This document shows, piece by piece, positions 35,257 through 47,582 of a stretch of DNA of 64,000 nt. The translations under genes were made by a program, and so were the position numbers. Location: assembly GCF_019649055.1 (NCBI RefSeq), contig NW_026570418.1:1-64000 (forward strand), given 5' to 3'. The first letter of the stretch is position 1. Each line of letters opens with the position of its first letter. The notes under the pieces are model-generated. The model made no database searches, was not told the DNA's origin, and saw nothing but the letters and a program-made list of their open reading frames with translations. Origin of the DNA: Paramacrobiotus metropolitanus. Lineage: Eukaryota > Tardigrada > Eutardigrada > Parachela > Macrobiotidae.

Positions 35257-37080
35257 TACTTTTTCTGGCCGTCTGATGAAACATTAAAAAACAACAGAGG
35301 GCTGCTTGTGCAGCTCCGCGATGGTTATTACTCGTATTACTGCAATTCATAGTTATGCATATTCACAGTTATGCAATTTTTATTTTATCATGCAACAAGC
35401 ACCGAATATTCTGTTTGCACAGAGGTGGAAAGGCACAGTCACCCGTCAAACATATGTAATGCTTCGCATAAAAGTACTTATATATGTTACAGACTAACAA
35501 AAAGAGCTGCATGTATAATATGGATCATTATTATATTATGTATTTTTACTGCGCTTATTACTTGCGACGATATTCTTCGTTGCGTTTTGGCTTGCTAGAA
35601 CGCGGACAGCTCTCACTATTGCTGCCGACCTTTTTCACGATCAAGCATTACTGAGTAGTTCAGTGTAGTGAACTGAATTAGCAAAGCATGAAGATATCTG
35701 CTAGAGCAGCGTGTTGCACTTCAAGCTTCATGATAATTAAGAGATACGGGAAAAATTTAGATAGCCTGAAATTTTTTTACAAAATTTCAAATAAATCTTT
35801 TAATAGAGTTGACTAAGCGCAAGGCATCGCTGGACATTTGGTAGTGAGATTGCGCGTTATCGGGCAGTTCGCGGGAGGAATTTGGCCTTACATAGGTTTT
35901 GTATAAAGGCCATTTGTTTTTTCGCGAATTTTCATGGGAGTGTTGGTGCAGCATACCACTCCATAATTTTCCGACTGTCAAATGTTTTGAAACTCATGCG
36001 GCTAAATTCCACGAGAAGAAACGGTACGAATTGTCGCTGCGACGCAATGCGAAATGTCCCGAGGCGTATGCCCCAAGAATCACTTGGGCACGGGTGACGG
36101 GTCTGGCCAAGTTGTTGGTGGCAAGGGAGCAGATGGTGCCACTGCTGCCTAACCGACAGTAAATGCAACTCAAAGGTGACCTTCCTCCTGCAGCTGACTG
36201 GGGAGACCGGCGTTATAGAGAAAGCAGTGCGGCCGCGGCGCAGCAAGGATCCCAAACTGTGTAGAGCCCCAATTATCTGCGAGGGTTCTATCTGGAGGCC
36301 TCAATAACCGCCGCCTTCAAGCGAGCACACGATGTACTCAACGTTTTTTGTTTCATCATTTTTTATTGTTACTATTTCAGTAATTTACATTTATTTTGTT
36401 ATTAATATTTTTTGTCTGTTCACGAAACATCAGCAGTCCAAATCATTCGGTAATAAGAAGACTAAAAGCGTAGGTTTCTTTTAAATAGTAAGCTTCGAAG
36501 CTTTCAATTAGTATGTACCATCGCAGGCGTGTTTTTTAATAAGCTACTGTAAAAGTACTCGTACGGTTAGACCGTTACTTGTTCTTATTCGAAATTTACC
36601 ACAGGCACGTATGTTTCGGAATAAAACCGTACTTTAATGCCGAGAAATGTAGTGGAAAGGCGCTGGTTTGGATTGCGGTCGTCTTGTTAGCTGAGGTGGT
36701 ATTGCCCGTAAAAATGTATGGTAACACCGCAGAAATAAAATATTTTTTGTAGTAACAAGGGAAAAATGAAGGAATCAGGACTATTCGATTATTTAACGAC
36801 AAGGATAGTGCCCTCGCGAAGAAATCAACATGCAGTGGTATTAATTCCATTTTCCACTTTTATTCGCCATCCAGTTTTCCAACGCACGAGAACCTTACTA
36901 TTCTTAAGTTCATGGATTCATTCACGATTAAGCATTGGCTGGATTAATATGCCTGTCATAAATCGCACGCGACTGCACATAACATCGGAAATTCCGAATG
37001 CGAATTCCGTTGGTCCGACATTAGTGACAGCGCCTGGCAAAGTCATCCCCAGGAAGACCGATCAGACAGACGTGTTGTGA
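35257..37080 (+). repeat. Host repeat A, right part of copy 2
   Basis: It realigns with 29376-31650 block by block, up to the segments AGAAATGTAGTGGAAAGGC and GTAACAAGGGAAAAATGAAGG near 36640-36770 (31170-31310 in copy 1). Open frames in it (for example 36766-37080) are not conserved in copy 1. Confidence 0.6.
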
Positions 37081-38582
37081 GCAAACAAAATTAAAACGGG
37101 TATCTATCTGCTCGTAGCATTTCCTTACGGCAAACTGCTATCATACGGTCTTCTTCTGCATTTCTGTGTGTTTCTTATTGCATCATGTATTTGTTTTGTT
37201 TATTGCTACCAATAACGAAAATCTCTAACTGTAAGTAAGAACGGCTAGTCTACACTTGTAATTTTGTACATTTTGATAACTCTCATGTAAGAATAAAGTT
37301 CAGAAATAACCGCCAAACAGTTTCAGGTAATAATTTTTAATGATAAGAATTTTATAAACCTTTCATTAAAAAATCTGAGCTTTTAATTTAGAAAACAACA
37401 GAAAAATGCATTGAGGTAATCGACGGATTTGCCTTGCTTGCATCCATTGTGCTGTAACCTCTTTACCTCTCTTTCGATCAACCGCATCCTGCTGTTGAGT
37501 GGTCTCTTGGAAAATAGTTACGCTTAAAACTCTTATCGCTAAATTTTGACCATTCTAATTTGTTTTGGTAATTTAAAGTTTTTGCCGCTCCGTGGATACG
37601 TGTCCAAGAGCGGCAGTGTACATGTGATTATGGAGCGCTGCAGCTCGGCACTAAACTGCAGGGAAAATTGCTGCAAAAATCATTGGTCCACAACGATACT
37701 GCCTCATGGAACGGCGGGCGTTGGTCCCCGATGCGGTGTGACCTGTCTGCCCACTAAACTGGTACAAACTATCTTCTTGTGGAGGAATTCTTCTTTCGAT
37801 TTTCTAATTTCTTATCTAGGAGCGTGAGGCGTTGCGCGTCGCAGCTAATATTAATTTCTTTGGAACGGCAGTAATGATTGTCTTTTTTAAGATTCTAATT
37901 ATTTTAATTATTGATCACATGCGCGGATGATGAGCCCGCTTTTGGGCGACGCGTACAGACGTTAGCCGATTAAAGTCGTTGCTGCATGGACAAACCGGTA
38001 CTAAAGTAAGTATTAAAATCGTAGTACGGTGCCTTTAATATCTCTGATTATCACTCCTGTATGCACGGTGATGTTGCACGGCAAAACAACCGATGTTAGT
38101 TAGCCACAGACTCCACAGTACAATGTTGGATTTTATTCTGAGCTTTTTTTATCACATTCTCTGTAGGTAATTTAACGAACATTTAGTATTTTACGAAAGT
38201 GCTATGCGCCAGGAAATTCCTGGCGCATTGAAGTGACCTTTATTTTATATGCGGTAGCCGCAAGCTGTAATGCCTGCTGGAGCGATACCTGTTATTTTAT
38301 ATAAAGAGAGCGATGCCTGTTATTTTATATAAAGAATACAGTAAAGTAACGCGTAGCATCGTTTTAATTTCATATCGTGCTCATAAATACGAAAAAGCGT
38401 GTTTAAAGGCGCCATGTCTCTTGTGCTAACAACGATTCAACAATCGCCGAACAGTTACAGTTTTAAAGTATTCTTGAAGACCCAGCCAATACGCAAGATT
38501 AACGAATATCTGGATTTACAAAACAGAAACCAACAAAACCGAAGCTGCGCGTTATATGTGCTACTTCATCAAACTTGTTCCT
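37081..38582. other. No gene recognised; a hairpin motif and a 28-bp tandem duplication
   Basis: AGCGATACCTGTTATTTTAT plus AAAGAG-type ending is duplicated at 38281-38308 and 38309-38336. A palindrome CTATGCGCCAGGAA/ATTCCTGGCGCAT lies at about 38202-38230 and recurs at 53018-53048. Short frames (37546-37827, 38399-38593) have no known motif. Confidence 0.5.
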
Positions 38583-38586
38583 TTAA

Positions 38587-39229
38587 CCCTTAATGGCCTG
38601 ACATCATCAAACTGATTCATCGCGATTGAAAACAAAACGCACACGCCATCCGAACTGAAATTTTGTATTTTTCTTCCCTGGTATGCTATGTAGGTATGCG
38701 TAGCATACTACTGATAATTTTTGCAAAATTTAATCAACAAAGGTTTAAGAGAAAAACGCAGGTTTAAGAGTTTTGCCGGAAGTAAGACAAACTTTCACTA
38801 CAAAGAACTCGCTCAGCATTTGTAGAACGCATAAATCCTGGCTGTTGTACAAACTATCGACGCTTCTTATGGGCAAGTTTTAAAAGTGCTATGTTTGCAA
38901 ACACCGTGAAAAAAATTCTCATCCGCGATGGTGTCGCTTAGCCGGATGAAGATATAGGCCGGCATCAGAAAATGAAATTCCTTTTGTCGTACAGAAAGGT
39001 AAGCGCAAGAGATAGCATTTCAGCTCTATACAGATACAGGCTGCATAGGTAGGCCAGTGTATATGCCATGTGTGCTGAATGCGAAGTTGTCCAGTTCTCT
39101 CTCTGTGCCCCTTCTGGATCTATTCTCACTTACATTAGCCAGTTACTCCAAACAGACCAATGGCTAACACTTGAATCAGTTTGATGCAGTCAGGCGTTAA
39201 CGGTTAAAAATATGTCAGGCCATTAAGAG
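38587..39229. mobile_element. piggyBac-type non-autonomous element with TTAA duplication
   Basis: TTAA at 38583-38586 and 39230-39233 flanks termini CCCTTAATGGCCTGACA and, inverted, CTCTTAATGGCCTGACA. A second, inner inverted repeat (ATCAAACTGATTCA) follows, the internal-repeat arrangement known in piggyBac. No transposase frame is present in the 643 bp. Confidence 0.8.
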
Positions 39230-39479
39230 TTAAGGACGTGTGCGGCCAATGCCTCCCAGTTGGTGGTCATCTGCCAAGGTTACCGTTTCATCGTTGTTCA
39301 ATGAGTACGCAGCTTACATTAGGCGTGGAGTGTGCTGTACAGATACGGACAGTACGGGCAGTGGCTACTAAAGCGTTGTCGGGACGCCAACGAGTATTGC
39401 AGTCTAACTTGTTAACGTAATTAAAGTGCTGACACATACTTCGGTTGGAAATTCATCTTTTTTCTCATTTCTTATTCAT

Positions 39480-40720
39480 GAAGCCATGTTAAATTGGATG
39501 GCGCTTATTTATCATGTTCCGTAGACATGAGCCCTGTGAATTTTGATCGGCATTCGACAACGCCGTCGTTAGGTGTCGACTTCTTATGATCGTTTGACAG
39601 CGCTGATGATCGTGGTCATTTATTTCAGCGTTCTATTTACCAGTAATTTTTTTAGTGGTGCAGTGTGCTGAATTGGCCTCGCTGAATAATAAAGCACTAA
39701 AAAGAAGAGCAATAGCGGTTTCCGTTTAAAGACGTTAGTGGAAAAAGTAACAGCATCGCAGTTCTTGGGGGTTTTTGTAAATAAATTTGTTTGATTTAAT
39801 GTAACTTTGTTACAACACCTGGCAAAGTTGTGTAATTGGCAACATGGCGCGCAGCAGCAGCAGAGCAATTTTACGTATTTGGGACAACTTGGATAAAGAA
39901 AATTTGCGTACCGAGTATGCCAGAAACCGTTCTGAATCGTAAATCAACTCTGTACAAAGGGCGCTCCAAAAGTAAGTTTCAGAAATCGTCATTTTTCCTG
40001 ATGATGAACCACTGCTCTACGATAGTCATCTCATATACAAGCTTGTCCGGTAATTTCTGACGAATCAATACAGCGAACTACACAAATTTGCGTGTTACGC
40101 CAAACTTTGCACTACGGCGCGCCACGCCACACTGTTTAAACACGTAACTTGCATTTGGCTGGCTGGTGGCTTGGTGCACGCCATATAATTCAATGAGAAT
40201 AACAGTAACTGCCTGGCGTTAGGTGGCTAAAAAACGGCCGGTGTGGTAATGAACGATCTAACTGCGGAGCGCATTTAATCAATCAGATAAGCGTAGTGAC
40301 GTGGCCATCATTTTAAGCGCAAATTTCGCGTTAGCTGTACCTTTACGTAGGAAATTACCGGACAAGCTTGTAATCATAAAAAGCTAGGGAATCATGGAAA
40401 GATAATGGTTGTAAACAGGTTCATTAGTGACGGCGGTTGAAATTTGTCCATCAATGAAGGACGTAACTCATCCAGCCTCAGTGCTCTTGAAGTAAATTGC
40501 TGTTTCAAATATGTACTTCCAAAAAAAGCTCCATCATCAACAAAAGTATTATTCATACAACGTGCTGAAAATCACCGAATTATTTGAAATTAACATACCG
40601 ATAAAAAATATTTCCAGATCCATAAGAACTAAAATTCAAATAACTGAAAACATCGAATAAATTACGAACTTCGTACTTAATGTGCTCAAAAATGAAAAAC
40701 CTTCAATAAACTGTTCATGA
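39480..40720 (+). repeat. Interspersed repeat, copy 2 of the 17.5-kb family
   Basis: It realigns in order with 17500-18510 and its first third with 45800-46260 (GACAGCGCTGATGATC.TGGT, TTTAGTGGTGCAGTG). It carries the uninterrupted CACTAAAAAG site that in copy 1 received the Harbinger MITE. No conserved frame survives. Confidence 0.65.
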
Positions 40721-40914
40721 CAGTGTATTTTCGAATAGCTGGAAAAGAACCCATACTATGCGGTTTTTTTTGAAGAAAAATTCTGATTGCGCCACGTTCT
40801 AACTACGAATTTTTAAAACAGACGATTTTGTATTTTTCATGTCTGTATTACGTTTTAAACTTGAAGTTGCAACCAAGCGAGCATGCGTGGAAGTACTGCA
40901 TATGGCAAAATTAA

Positions 40915-42960
40915 TTATATTCCAAGGAAGGGAATCTTAGTACAACGGCGAAACGTTTGCATTGCGAATGCTGGACACGATTTTGTAGCTATTATAGCTA
41001 ACACACGTATTATTTGCTCTAGAGTAGTAATTACAAAAATGTTATCAAAATCTTTTGACACAATAAAAACGAGAAAAATAGCTACAAGGATGATTATTAA
41101 CTTATTTAAATTGTTTTATATTTGATAATAGTTCATGTTTCCTTATTTGAGTAAGGGTCTGTAATCGTAGAGCAGTTATTTTACACGCCTAACGGTTTTT
41201 TGAATTTAATTCCTCTATATTATAAAAATATAAGAACCTATGGTAAAAGAATATCGTACAATGGACGACAAAAAAGGTTGAAATCAACCGGCCAGTGTGC
41301 GGTCGCGCCTCATCAACTTCTTTTTGTCGTGCACTGTACGTAAGACGCAGTTACGTACGGTTTTTTATAATTTGACACCTGGGTGCTTCAGTATATTGCA
41401 CTGTATATCTGGTGTACCGTATAACCAACAATATCTTTCAAATTGGCCACAAAACAGTTAAAGGTAATAATGTACTAAAGAACAGAATATTTTAAAATTT
41501 TCGGCTGTGATTTCAAACTAGAAACTCAGTATCATTCAAGCGGAAAAATAAATTACTTTTAAACAGGACGTCATTTTGTTCAATCACCGAAGTCGTTCAA
41601 TTTTGTCGAAGATTGGCAGCAATTATGATCGTTAGATCGCAACCCTCACTAATAATAGTAAGGCGTAAATACACCCGGCGCACTTTTCGCCATTTTAACT
41701 GTATGTTACTATTAAGTACGTATAAAAAAAAAAAAAAAAAAAAAAAAGTACGTATATATTGGTAGTGGCGATGGCAGTGGTACGTGTACTGGTAGAGGGG
41801 TAATACTTGTTATATCAGTTTTGGTGCCGGTAGCTATAATGTATTGGTTAGCGACATATTTCGAAAAGTCATTCATTTGATAAAACAATTTATTTTCAAG
41901 TGAAAAACATGTACTTTACCTGGCTGGACCAGCGGATACGCATGACGACGTCCAACAGTACCCACGTCAACGGACGCTACTACGCATCCGTAAAATTTAT
42001 TGCTCGTACCGTGCAGTTTAACATTCGTGATGACGTTCGAATACCATGTATTTGACGCATTTGCCTCGACTGAATAGTCGAAAGATGTCAGACACATCGT
42101 CGTTTTCTAAATTTATCTGAATGCTAAACGTAAAGGAAAAAATAAATTACATTGTGGCCTCTTCATGAAAACATGGCACACACTTTTTACGTATAATTCT
42201 GCTCACCTATAAAGGTGTAGTTACCGGTGTCGGTGTGCCGGTAATTATGGCGTTTATAGGAAATAGAATTATGGCAGACCGACAATTTGCTGACCACTAT
42301 CTTACTGACCGACAAAATGCTTATCCGACAATTTGTTTGACCGACAGCTTGGTGAACGAACTTTTGCTGAACGACCGGCTTGTTTCGGCGAAAGCGGCAG
42401 TTCGTTTTTAGAGTTTGCTGGCGTAAGTGGAACAAGTGGAATGCTCGATTTCTCCATGGTTTGTGTAGTACAGTGGCTACTCGCTGTATCTCCAGAAAGT
42501 ACAAGAACAAAGCCTGAATTTGCAAGGAAATTAGGCTTTAACTGTTTCGTTTAGGATGCTTTTTTTCATCTTCACATTACCGACAGAGCCCAGCTGCAAA
42601 TACTAACTTCGGCACTGGTGTCAGGGCGCAACATGATGTTCAGGATCTTTTTCCTAGTGATTGCAAGTAGTAATTCGATATCCTGTAGCATAATTAGCAA
42701 TAAGGGACCTTAGAGCAGTATTAAAAACATAAATTGAACTTCCATCTCAAGTTAATTACAAACGACAGGTGGGCAAACAGGGCTACTTTCCAAACTTCTG
42801 ATCTCTCGCAGGTCTTGGTAAATAAATCATTAATGGAGGAATAATTAAACCGGGGATAAATCAACAAGGCCGACAACGCTTTATCAAAAAATAGCTAACA
42901 AGCGTTCTATAAGTTGATCCACAGAAGTCCACAAGCCGTCAAAAACTTGTGTTGAAGTCG
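40915..42960. other. Repeat-derived and unassigned DNA
   Basis: 40915-41230 matches 47100-47400 (GGGAATCKTAGTRCAA, then CACGCCTAACGGTTTTTTGAA). A small hairpin element (ACGACAAAAAAGGTTGA against TCAACTTCTTTTTGTCGT) spans 41262-41345. A poly(A) run with flanking direct repeats lies at 41715-41756. 42457-42540 resembles the start of host repeat A. No gene was recognised. Confidence 0.5.
41715..41756. repeat. Bare poly(A) run flanked by a 10-bp direct repeat
   Basis: AGTACGTATA at 41715-41724 and 41747-41756 flanks about 24 adenines. This is what an extremely 5'-truncated retroposition event leaves: only the poly(A) tail between target-site duplications. Confidence 0.7.
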
Positions 42961-42969
42961 TTCAAGGTC

Positions 42970-43522
42970 GTCGTCGTTCACGAGGAACTACACCACGCAT
43001 GGACATATATAACGCTGTGAGTTCGGTTCGGGCGTTGAGTTCGGCAAAAGTGCCATCGTCACTCGAGCCGGCGAGCTTGGGCAGAGGCGATGGAAAGCGG
43101 CCCGACGGTGTGACAGCTTTTCCTTGGAAAAATGGAAAGCCGCTGGTGTGGGATGTAACCGTGGCGGACACATTTGCCCAAACGTACATCGCACAGACGT
43201 CCAGATTGCCGGGTAGTGCAGCGGAGATACTGGAAAACCGGAAGTTAGGAAAGTGTAGCGGGCTGGCAGAACGTTACATCGTGCAACCGCTGGCGTTCGA
43301 AACTACGGGTGCATTCGGACCACTGACGAAGAAGTTCTTCAAATAGCTGTGTCGAGAAAGATCATCGACAGTACAGGCAACCCCAGCTCAGGAGAGCTTT
43401 TACGCCGAAGAATTGGTATAGCGATTCAGAGAGGAGATGCAGTTTCTGTTCTCGGCACATTTAGCGACCTGGTAGAGAAGGAAGATGTGTACTTTGCCTT
43501 TCATTTGGATGAACGAAAATGA
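42970..43522 (+). pseudogene. C-terminal fragment of a non-LTR-like retrotransposon polyprotein, frameshifted
   Basis: From the frame at 42970-43343 one reads LEPASLGRGDGKRPDGVTAF, then KPLVWDVTVADTFA; after a frame change near 43343 the chain continues VSRKIIDSTGNPSSGE, then RRIGIAIQRGDAVSVLGTF and ends at the TGA at 43520-43522. Blocks of this type form the C-terminus of many invertebrate retrotransposon-derived reverse transcriptase proteins. The 'PD...VWDVTV' spacing resembles a PD-(D/E)XK restriction-like nuclease core as used by R2-like elements; that assignment is inference. No reverse transcriptase domain is present upstream, so this is a 5'-truncated copy. A 16-bp string TATATAACGCTGTGAG occurs both at 43006-43021 and at 43595-43610. 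Confidence 0.6.
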
Positions 43523-43775
43523 TGTTATGATTTTCTTATTAATTGATACTCTGTATCACATTTCCCAGCCCAAATGTCTAATAAAAATTCAGTGTATATA
43601 ACGCTGTGAGATGTCAGCACAGCATTTCACTTGGCAGCGTTTCTAACGACGATTCCAATGTACCGTTTGTGCAACCATAGCGATGGCGCCCGAGGCTTTG
43701 AAAACACATGATTTTGAGTTTTAACCAGTACTGAGCGATTGCAAATCAAAACTATTGCAAAAACTCACTGTAAAG

Positions 43776-44633
43776 TAGTGCCCTGCAACGGAGTCGAAAA
43801 CTTCGTCCAGTCCGATCCGAACTAATAAATTTTTCTCCGAACCCAGTCCGACTCCGAATTTTCAAAATCATACTCCGACCACTCCGATCCGTAAATATTT
43901 TTTACAAATCCGAATCCAGTCCGATCCGCTCCGAAAATTTTTGTCATATTTATTTTTGGTCTCATTCCAGAAAAATCTATAATACATACCTATACTATCC
44001 GCTGCAACAATTAAAGATAGCGCACGCCAAGTTGTCATCAAAATTTTCAATTTTCAAAATCTTCAGAACGTTTATTTAATTTTTATGTAATCTCCGTATA
44101 AATTTTGCGTCGTTTTAGCCATAGATTGCTCATACCTGGGCGTTTTTCGAGTTGCGAGTTCCGAAAATTTCGGTATTTTTGCCATCGCAAAAACCACAGT
44201 TGCTTTCACGTGTTAGTGGCATCTCCTTTAGTTCTCAACAAAAAAACTCATAAAAGTTGTACCTAATTCAGGTTTCTTTTTTTGATTGAACAAGCTTCGC
44301 CTCTAACAAATGGCACAGTAACTGAAGTTAACGTAATAGAAGTAGCTATGTTCAGTGCTTTACCGAGTCACACTAAAGCCTCGCGCGGAGCGCGAAGCTG
44401 ACGATGCTTTTTGTCCTAAAAATTATGGAAATTCTATAAAAATTATTTGAAAATACAATTTTATTTTGGATAATTCGGGTTCATAATTACATCCGAATCC
44501 GATCCATTCAGGCAAGCCTAAACTCCGAAACCACTCCGATCCGAATTTTTTTAAAACAAATCCGTCCAATCCGCTCCGAAAATCGGAGTGGATTCGGAGC
44601 GGTTCGGATTTACCAATCCGTTGCAGGGCTCTA
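43776..44633. mobile_element. hAT-type non-autonomous transposon, 8-bp target duplication
   Basis: CTGTAAAG at 43768-43775 and 44634-44641 flanks termini TAGTGCCCTGCAACGGA and, inverted, TAGAGCCCTGCAACGGA. The subterminal 150 bp on both sides are packed with variants of TCCGATCCG/CCGAATCC, inverted between the ends, typical of hAT subterminal binding repeats. No transposase frame is present in the 858 bp. Confidence 0.88.
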
Positions 44634-44641
44634 CTGTAAAG

Positions 44642-45612
44642 ACCGCTGAACTCTTCTTCGGTTGTTAGTACGATTAGTCGTATTACTCGCCGTGAGGAAG
44701 GCTAGTGTCTGCTGAATAACGCTGCGATGAGAGCTTCTGCGTGTCCAGTCACGCACTTAAACGAACCATTACTGTATGTACTTTTACCGTAATAGTATGG
44801 CAGTTAAGTTTCCGGTAAATATTTCAGTTTTATGCAAGCAATGTCTCTGTCGGATTTTCAATGGCGCTGCCGATCCGAACGCCGATCCACTTCCCTCTTT
44901 TGATTCTCACAATCATGAAAGCTAGCGGCGTTCTATGCAAATGTTTCGTTAGAAATATTTATTTATGATTATGGATAATTGCACAATGTGCAGCTTGTTT
45001 GCGGTGCCGGCCAGAACACCTTCCGCGCCTTCTTCGCATACAATCCTTGATCGTGCATTCTTCCTCTTTAAACCACAGCTGCTTGATTTCCTGCACGCAA
45101 ACGCACAACTTCGCGTATACAGTACATATAATACAATAATTACAATAGTTACTAATCTTGTACAGCTTTCGATGCATGAACGAATCTCGTAATATCGCAG
45201 ACGAGAGCACTTTCTGGAAATGCCTAAGGTCAGATTTGCTACTTGCTGAAGCGCAATACGAAAGCTGTTGCGAGAAACCCACAAGATGGGCTGCTAGATA
45301 CCGCGAACTTCCTCAACCAGAAGGAGCATACTTACGTGGTATTTTTTATTGACATGATCAATGGATGTCGTTCAGAAAAATATGGGTGAGAGGAGCTGAA
45401 TGACATGTGTGTGCGAAAATAAAAAAAAGTTGGGAAAGAAACTTTTGGAACGCTTTTTGTAGGTTGAAAGTCAAACACTGAAAATAGCATCTGGATAAAC
45501 CTAACAATTCTCTGCTTATAACAGAATGTAAAGAAATAATTTAATAGAAAAGATGGTATGTGGCATTCTGTTTCGAAACAGGGAGACACCTGGCGCCGGC
45601 GACCCCGTGTCT
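44642..45612. other. No gene recognised
   Basis: Two overlapping minus frames (44949-45284 and 44959-45282) of about 110 codons cover the same DNA in different frames and show no motif, which argues against both. No repeat copy was identified here. Confidence 0.5.
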
Positions 45613-46345
45613 GTTATGCGTGGTTTATGTAGTGCAGTGGCTGCTCAACAGCGGTCCGTACGGCGACGAGTAACACAGTCGCAACGCTTAACGAAATTCA
45701 TGCTGTACAGAATACCACATACTCAGATTAGAGAATCTTCTTTTTTTCATTTCGTTGTTGATAGAGCCAATCACCAACCGATACCAACTTCCGGGGCGCT
45801 TATTTCTGATGCTGTGAATTCTTCCCACTTTATTGTGCATCGGCATTTTGACAACACGGTTTCGCCATCTTGAGACGTCGGACAGCGCTGATGATCTTGG
45901 TTATTCTTTTCAGCGTTCAAAATGCCAAGAATTTTTTAGTGGTGCAGTGCATGCTATGCCGAATACTGAAAACATTAAAAGGAATAGCGGGTTCCGCATG
46001 AAGGTGCCGGTGGGAAAAGTAAACCATAAGCAGAGCGGCAGTTTGTAAGTTGTATTGAAATATAAATCCTGGATTTAATGTCTATTTTGTGGAAGGACCT
46101 AGCCAAGTTGTGGCGGAGCGGGCGTAGAGGGCGCCGCTGGAGCATGGTGGTTTTATTTGGGATAAATTTGATAAAGAAGACTTCCTTTATACATATTTTA
46201 GAGATCGTCCTGATTCAAGAATCGGCTTTGTGCTGCTGCGTGTTCCAAAAGTAAATTTCCTCATTTCTCCCGCCCGTGTAATTAGAAATATGGAAATTAC
46301 AAAATATTTTGGTCAATATTTTGGTCACACGCGTACTGGAATGAG
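45613..46345 (+). repeat. Host repeat A-related and 17.5-kb-family copy
   Basis: TGCGTGGTTTATGTAGTGCA at the left end matches host repeat A. From about 45860 the sequence follows the 39.5-kb repeat (GGACAGCGCTGATGATCTTG, TTTTTTAGTGGTGCAGTG). At the position where copies 1 and 2 of A carry inserted elements this copy reads CCGGGGCGCTTATTTCTG, that is, no insertion. Confidence 0.55.
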
Positions 46346-46349
46346 TGAT

Positions 46350-46806
46350 GGACCCTCGAAGGAACTGACAGAAACACTACAAGTGAAGCACCAGCCACAT
46401 GCGGACTTCTGTGTGAGAGGTATCCCACGGGTCAAGGATTCGAAGTTTGACAGTGTTAAGGACTACAATGCGTTCATTGCCAAACAGCTGGAAGATGTTG
46501 GAATTCCCACAAGATTTGTGAGTGTATACGTTCCTGCTCGTGGAGATAGACGATCATCCACGTTTGCCCGCATTGGTACGTTTAAAGACATGGCGAAAAA
46601 ATTCTGGAACCTGAGATTTGGCCAACAAATGTGTTTGTAAGGGAGTGGGTGTACTGAGTTGTGGTGTTCAAATACGCTACTGTATTCTTGTTTAAAGTTT
46701 GATCTGAAATACTGTGTATTCTGGAGAATTGTTGTTGTTGTGAGTGTCTGCTGCCTCGGATTGGGTTCTTGCCCTGAATGTGTGCGGACGTTAAACCATT
46801 AAACTA
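46350..46806 (+). pseudogene. Second copy of the ORF1-only retroposon, 5'-truncated and frameshifted
   Basis: The frame contains PHADFCVRGIPRVKDS, TRFVSVYVPARGDRRSSTFA and, after a one-base slip near the A-run at 46595, IWPTNVFVREWVY ending at TGA 46655-46657. These match the C-terminal 90 residues of the protein at 11742-12689. About 145 bases of 3' UTR follow, ending in an ATTAAACT repeat (about 46791-46813). No ORF2 sequence lies between ORF1 and the tail, as in the other copy. Confidence 0.65.
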
Positions 46807-47582
46807 TTAAACTATTTCTCCTTTTATTGTTTTCTTTTTTGGAGTTATTTCGATTTTTATTTTCAGATCCATTACGATCGGTGCCATGCCATTCGAAATT
46901 TTGACCGCGACATTGAAAAAATTTAAAAAAATTACGAATATGCTGTATAATGTCCTAAATTTAATATAATTTCTTGTTGTCTCAAATACTGCCGCAGAAA
47001 GCGTCAAAAACAGCAATAATTACTGTAACCTGGTGAATTTCTTGGAATTAACAAACTGCTAGCAAATATATCGCTCGAAAATCTTGCTAATAAAGTACAA
47101 CATTAAGGGAATCGTAGTGCAAAGGCAAACGAGTTTTGCAATCCGTATGGTGCTCACAATTTCGTAGCTACTACAGAAGGCGTTATTCGCTGTGTAAATT
47201 TAATTTTTGTTAAATCAAAAACGTAAAAACTATGATTATACCGATAGCTAAAAAAGGAAATTATAAACTTATTGTGAATTTTTTTATATTTAACAATCAT
47301 TTTTGTTTTATTGTTTTATTATCTGATACAAGAAAATTAATCAAGGCATTCGCTAGAACAGTAAGTCAGCCCGCCTAACGGTCTTTTCAATTTGATAACG
47401 TCTCTGCGTGTGAATGGTGTGTAAACAAAAAATATCGGAACGACTGATCGGCACAGAAGCTTTACTTCTTATGGGCGTAGCGAACACCGAAGACAACATT
47501 CTGGCTAAACACACGGTCGTCACAACAAACAGCAGGAGAAACACGAACAAACCGCACGAGGAGAGGCGGACAAACAAGCAGC

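Noticed and set aside
44949-45284. Two 107-111-codon minus frames as a gene
   Set aside because: They overlap each other in different frames, have no motif, and no homologous copy is seen in the window.
46230-46350. N-terminal part of the 136-codon frame (MLLRVPKVNFL...) as the start of the ORF1 protein
   Set aside because: This segment belongs to the upstream interspersed repeat; similarity to the ORF1 protein starts only at about 46370.
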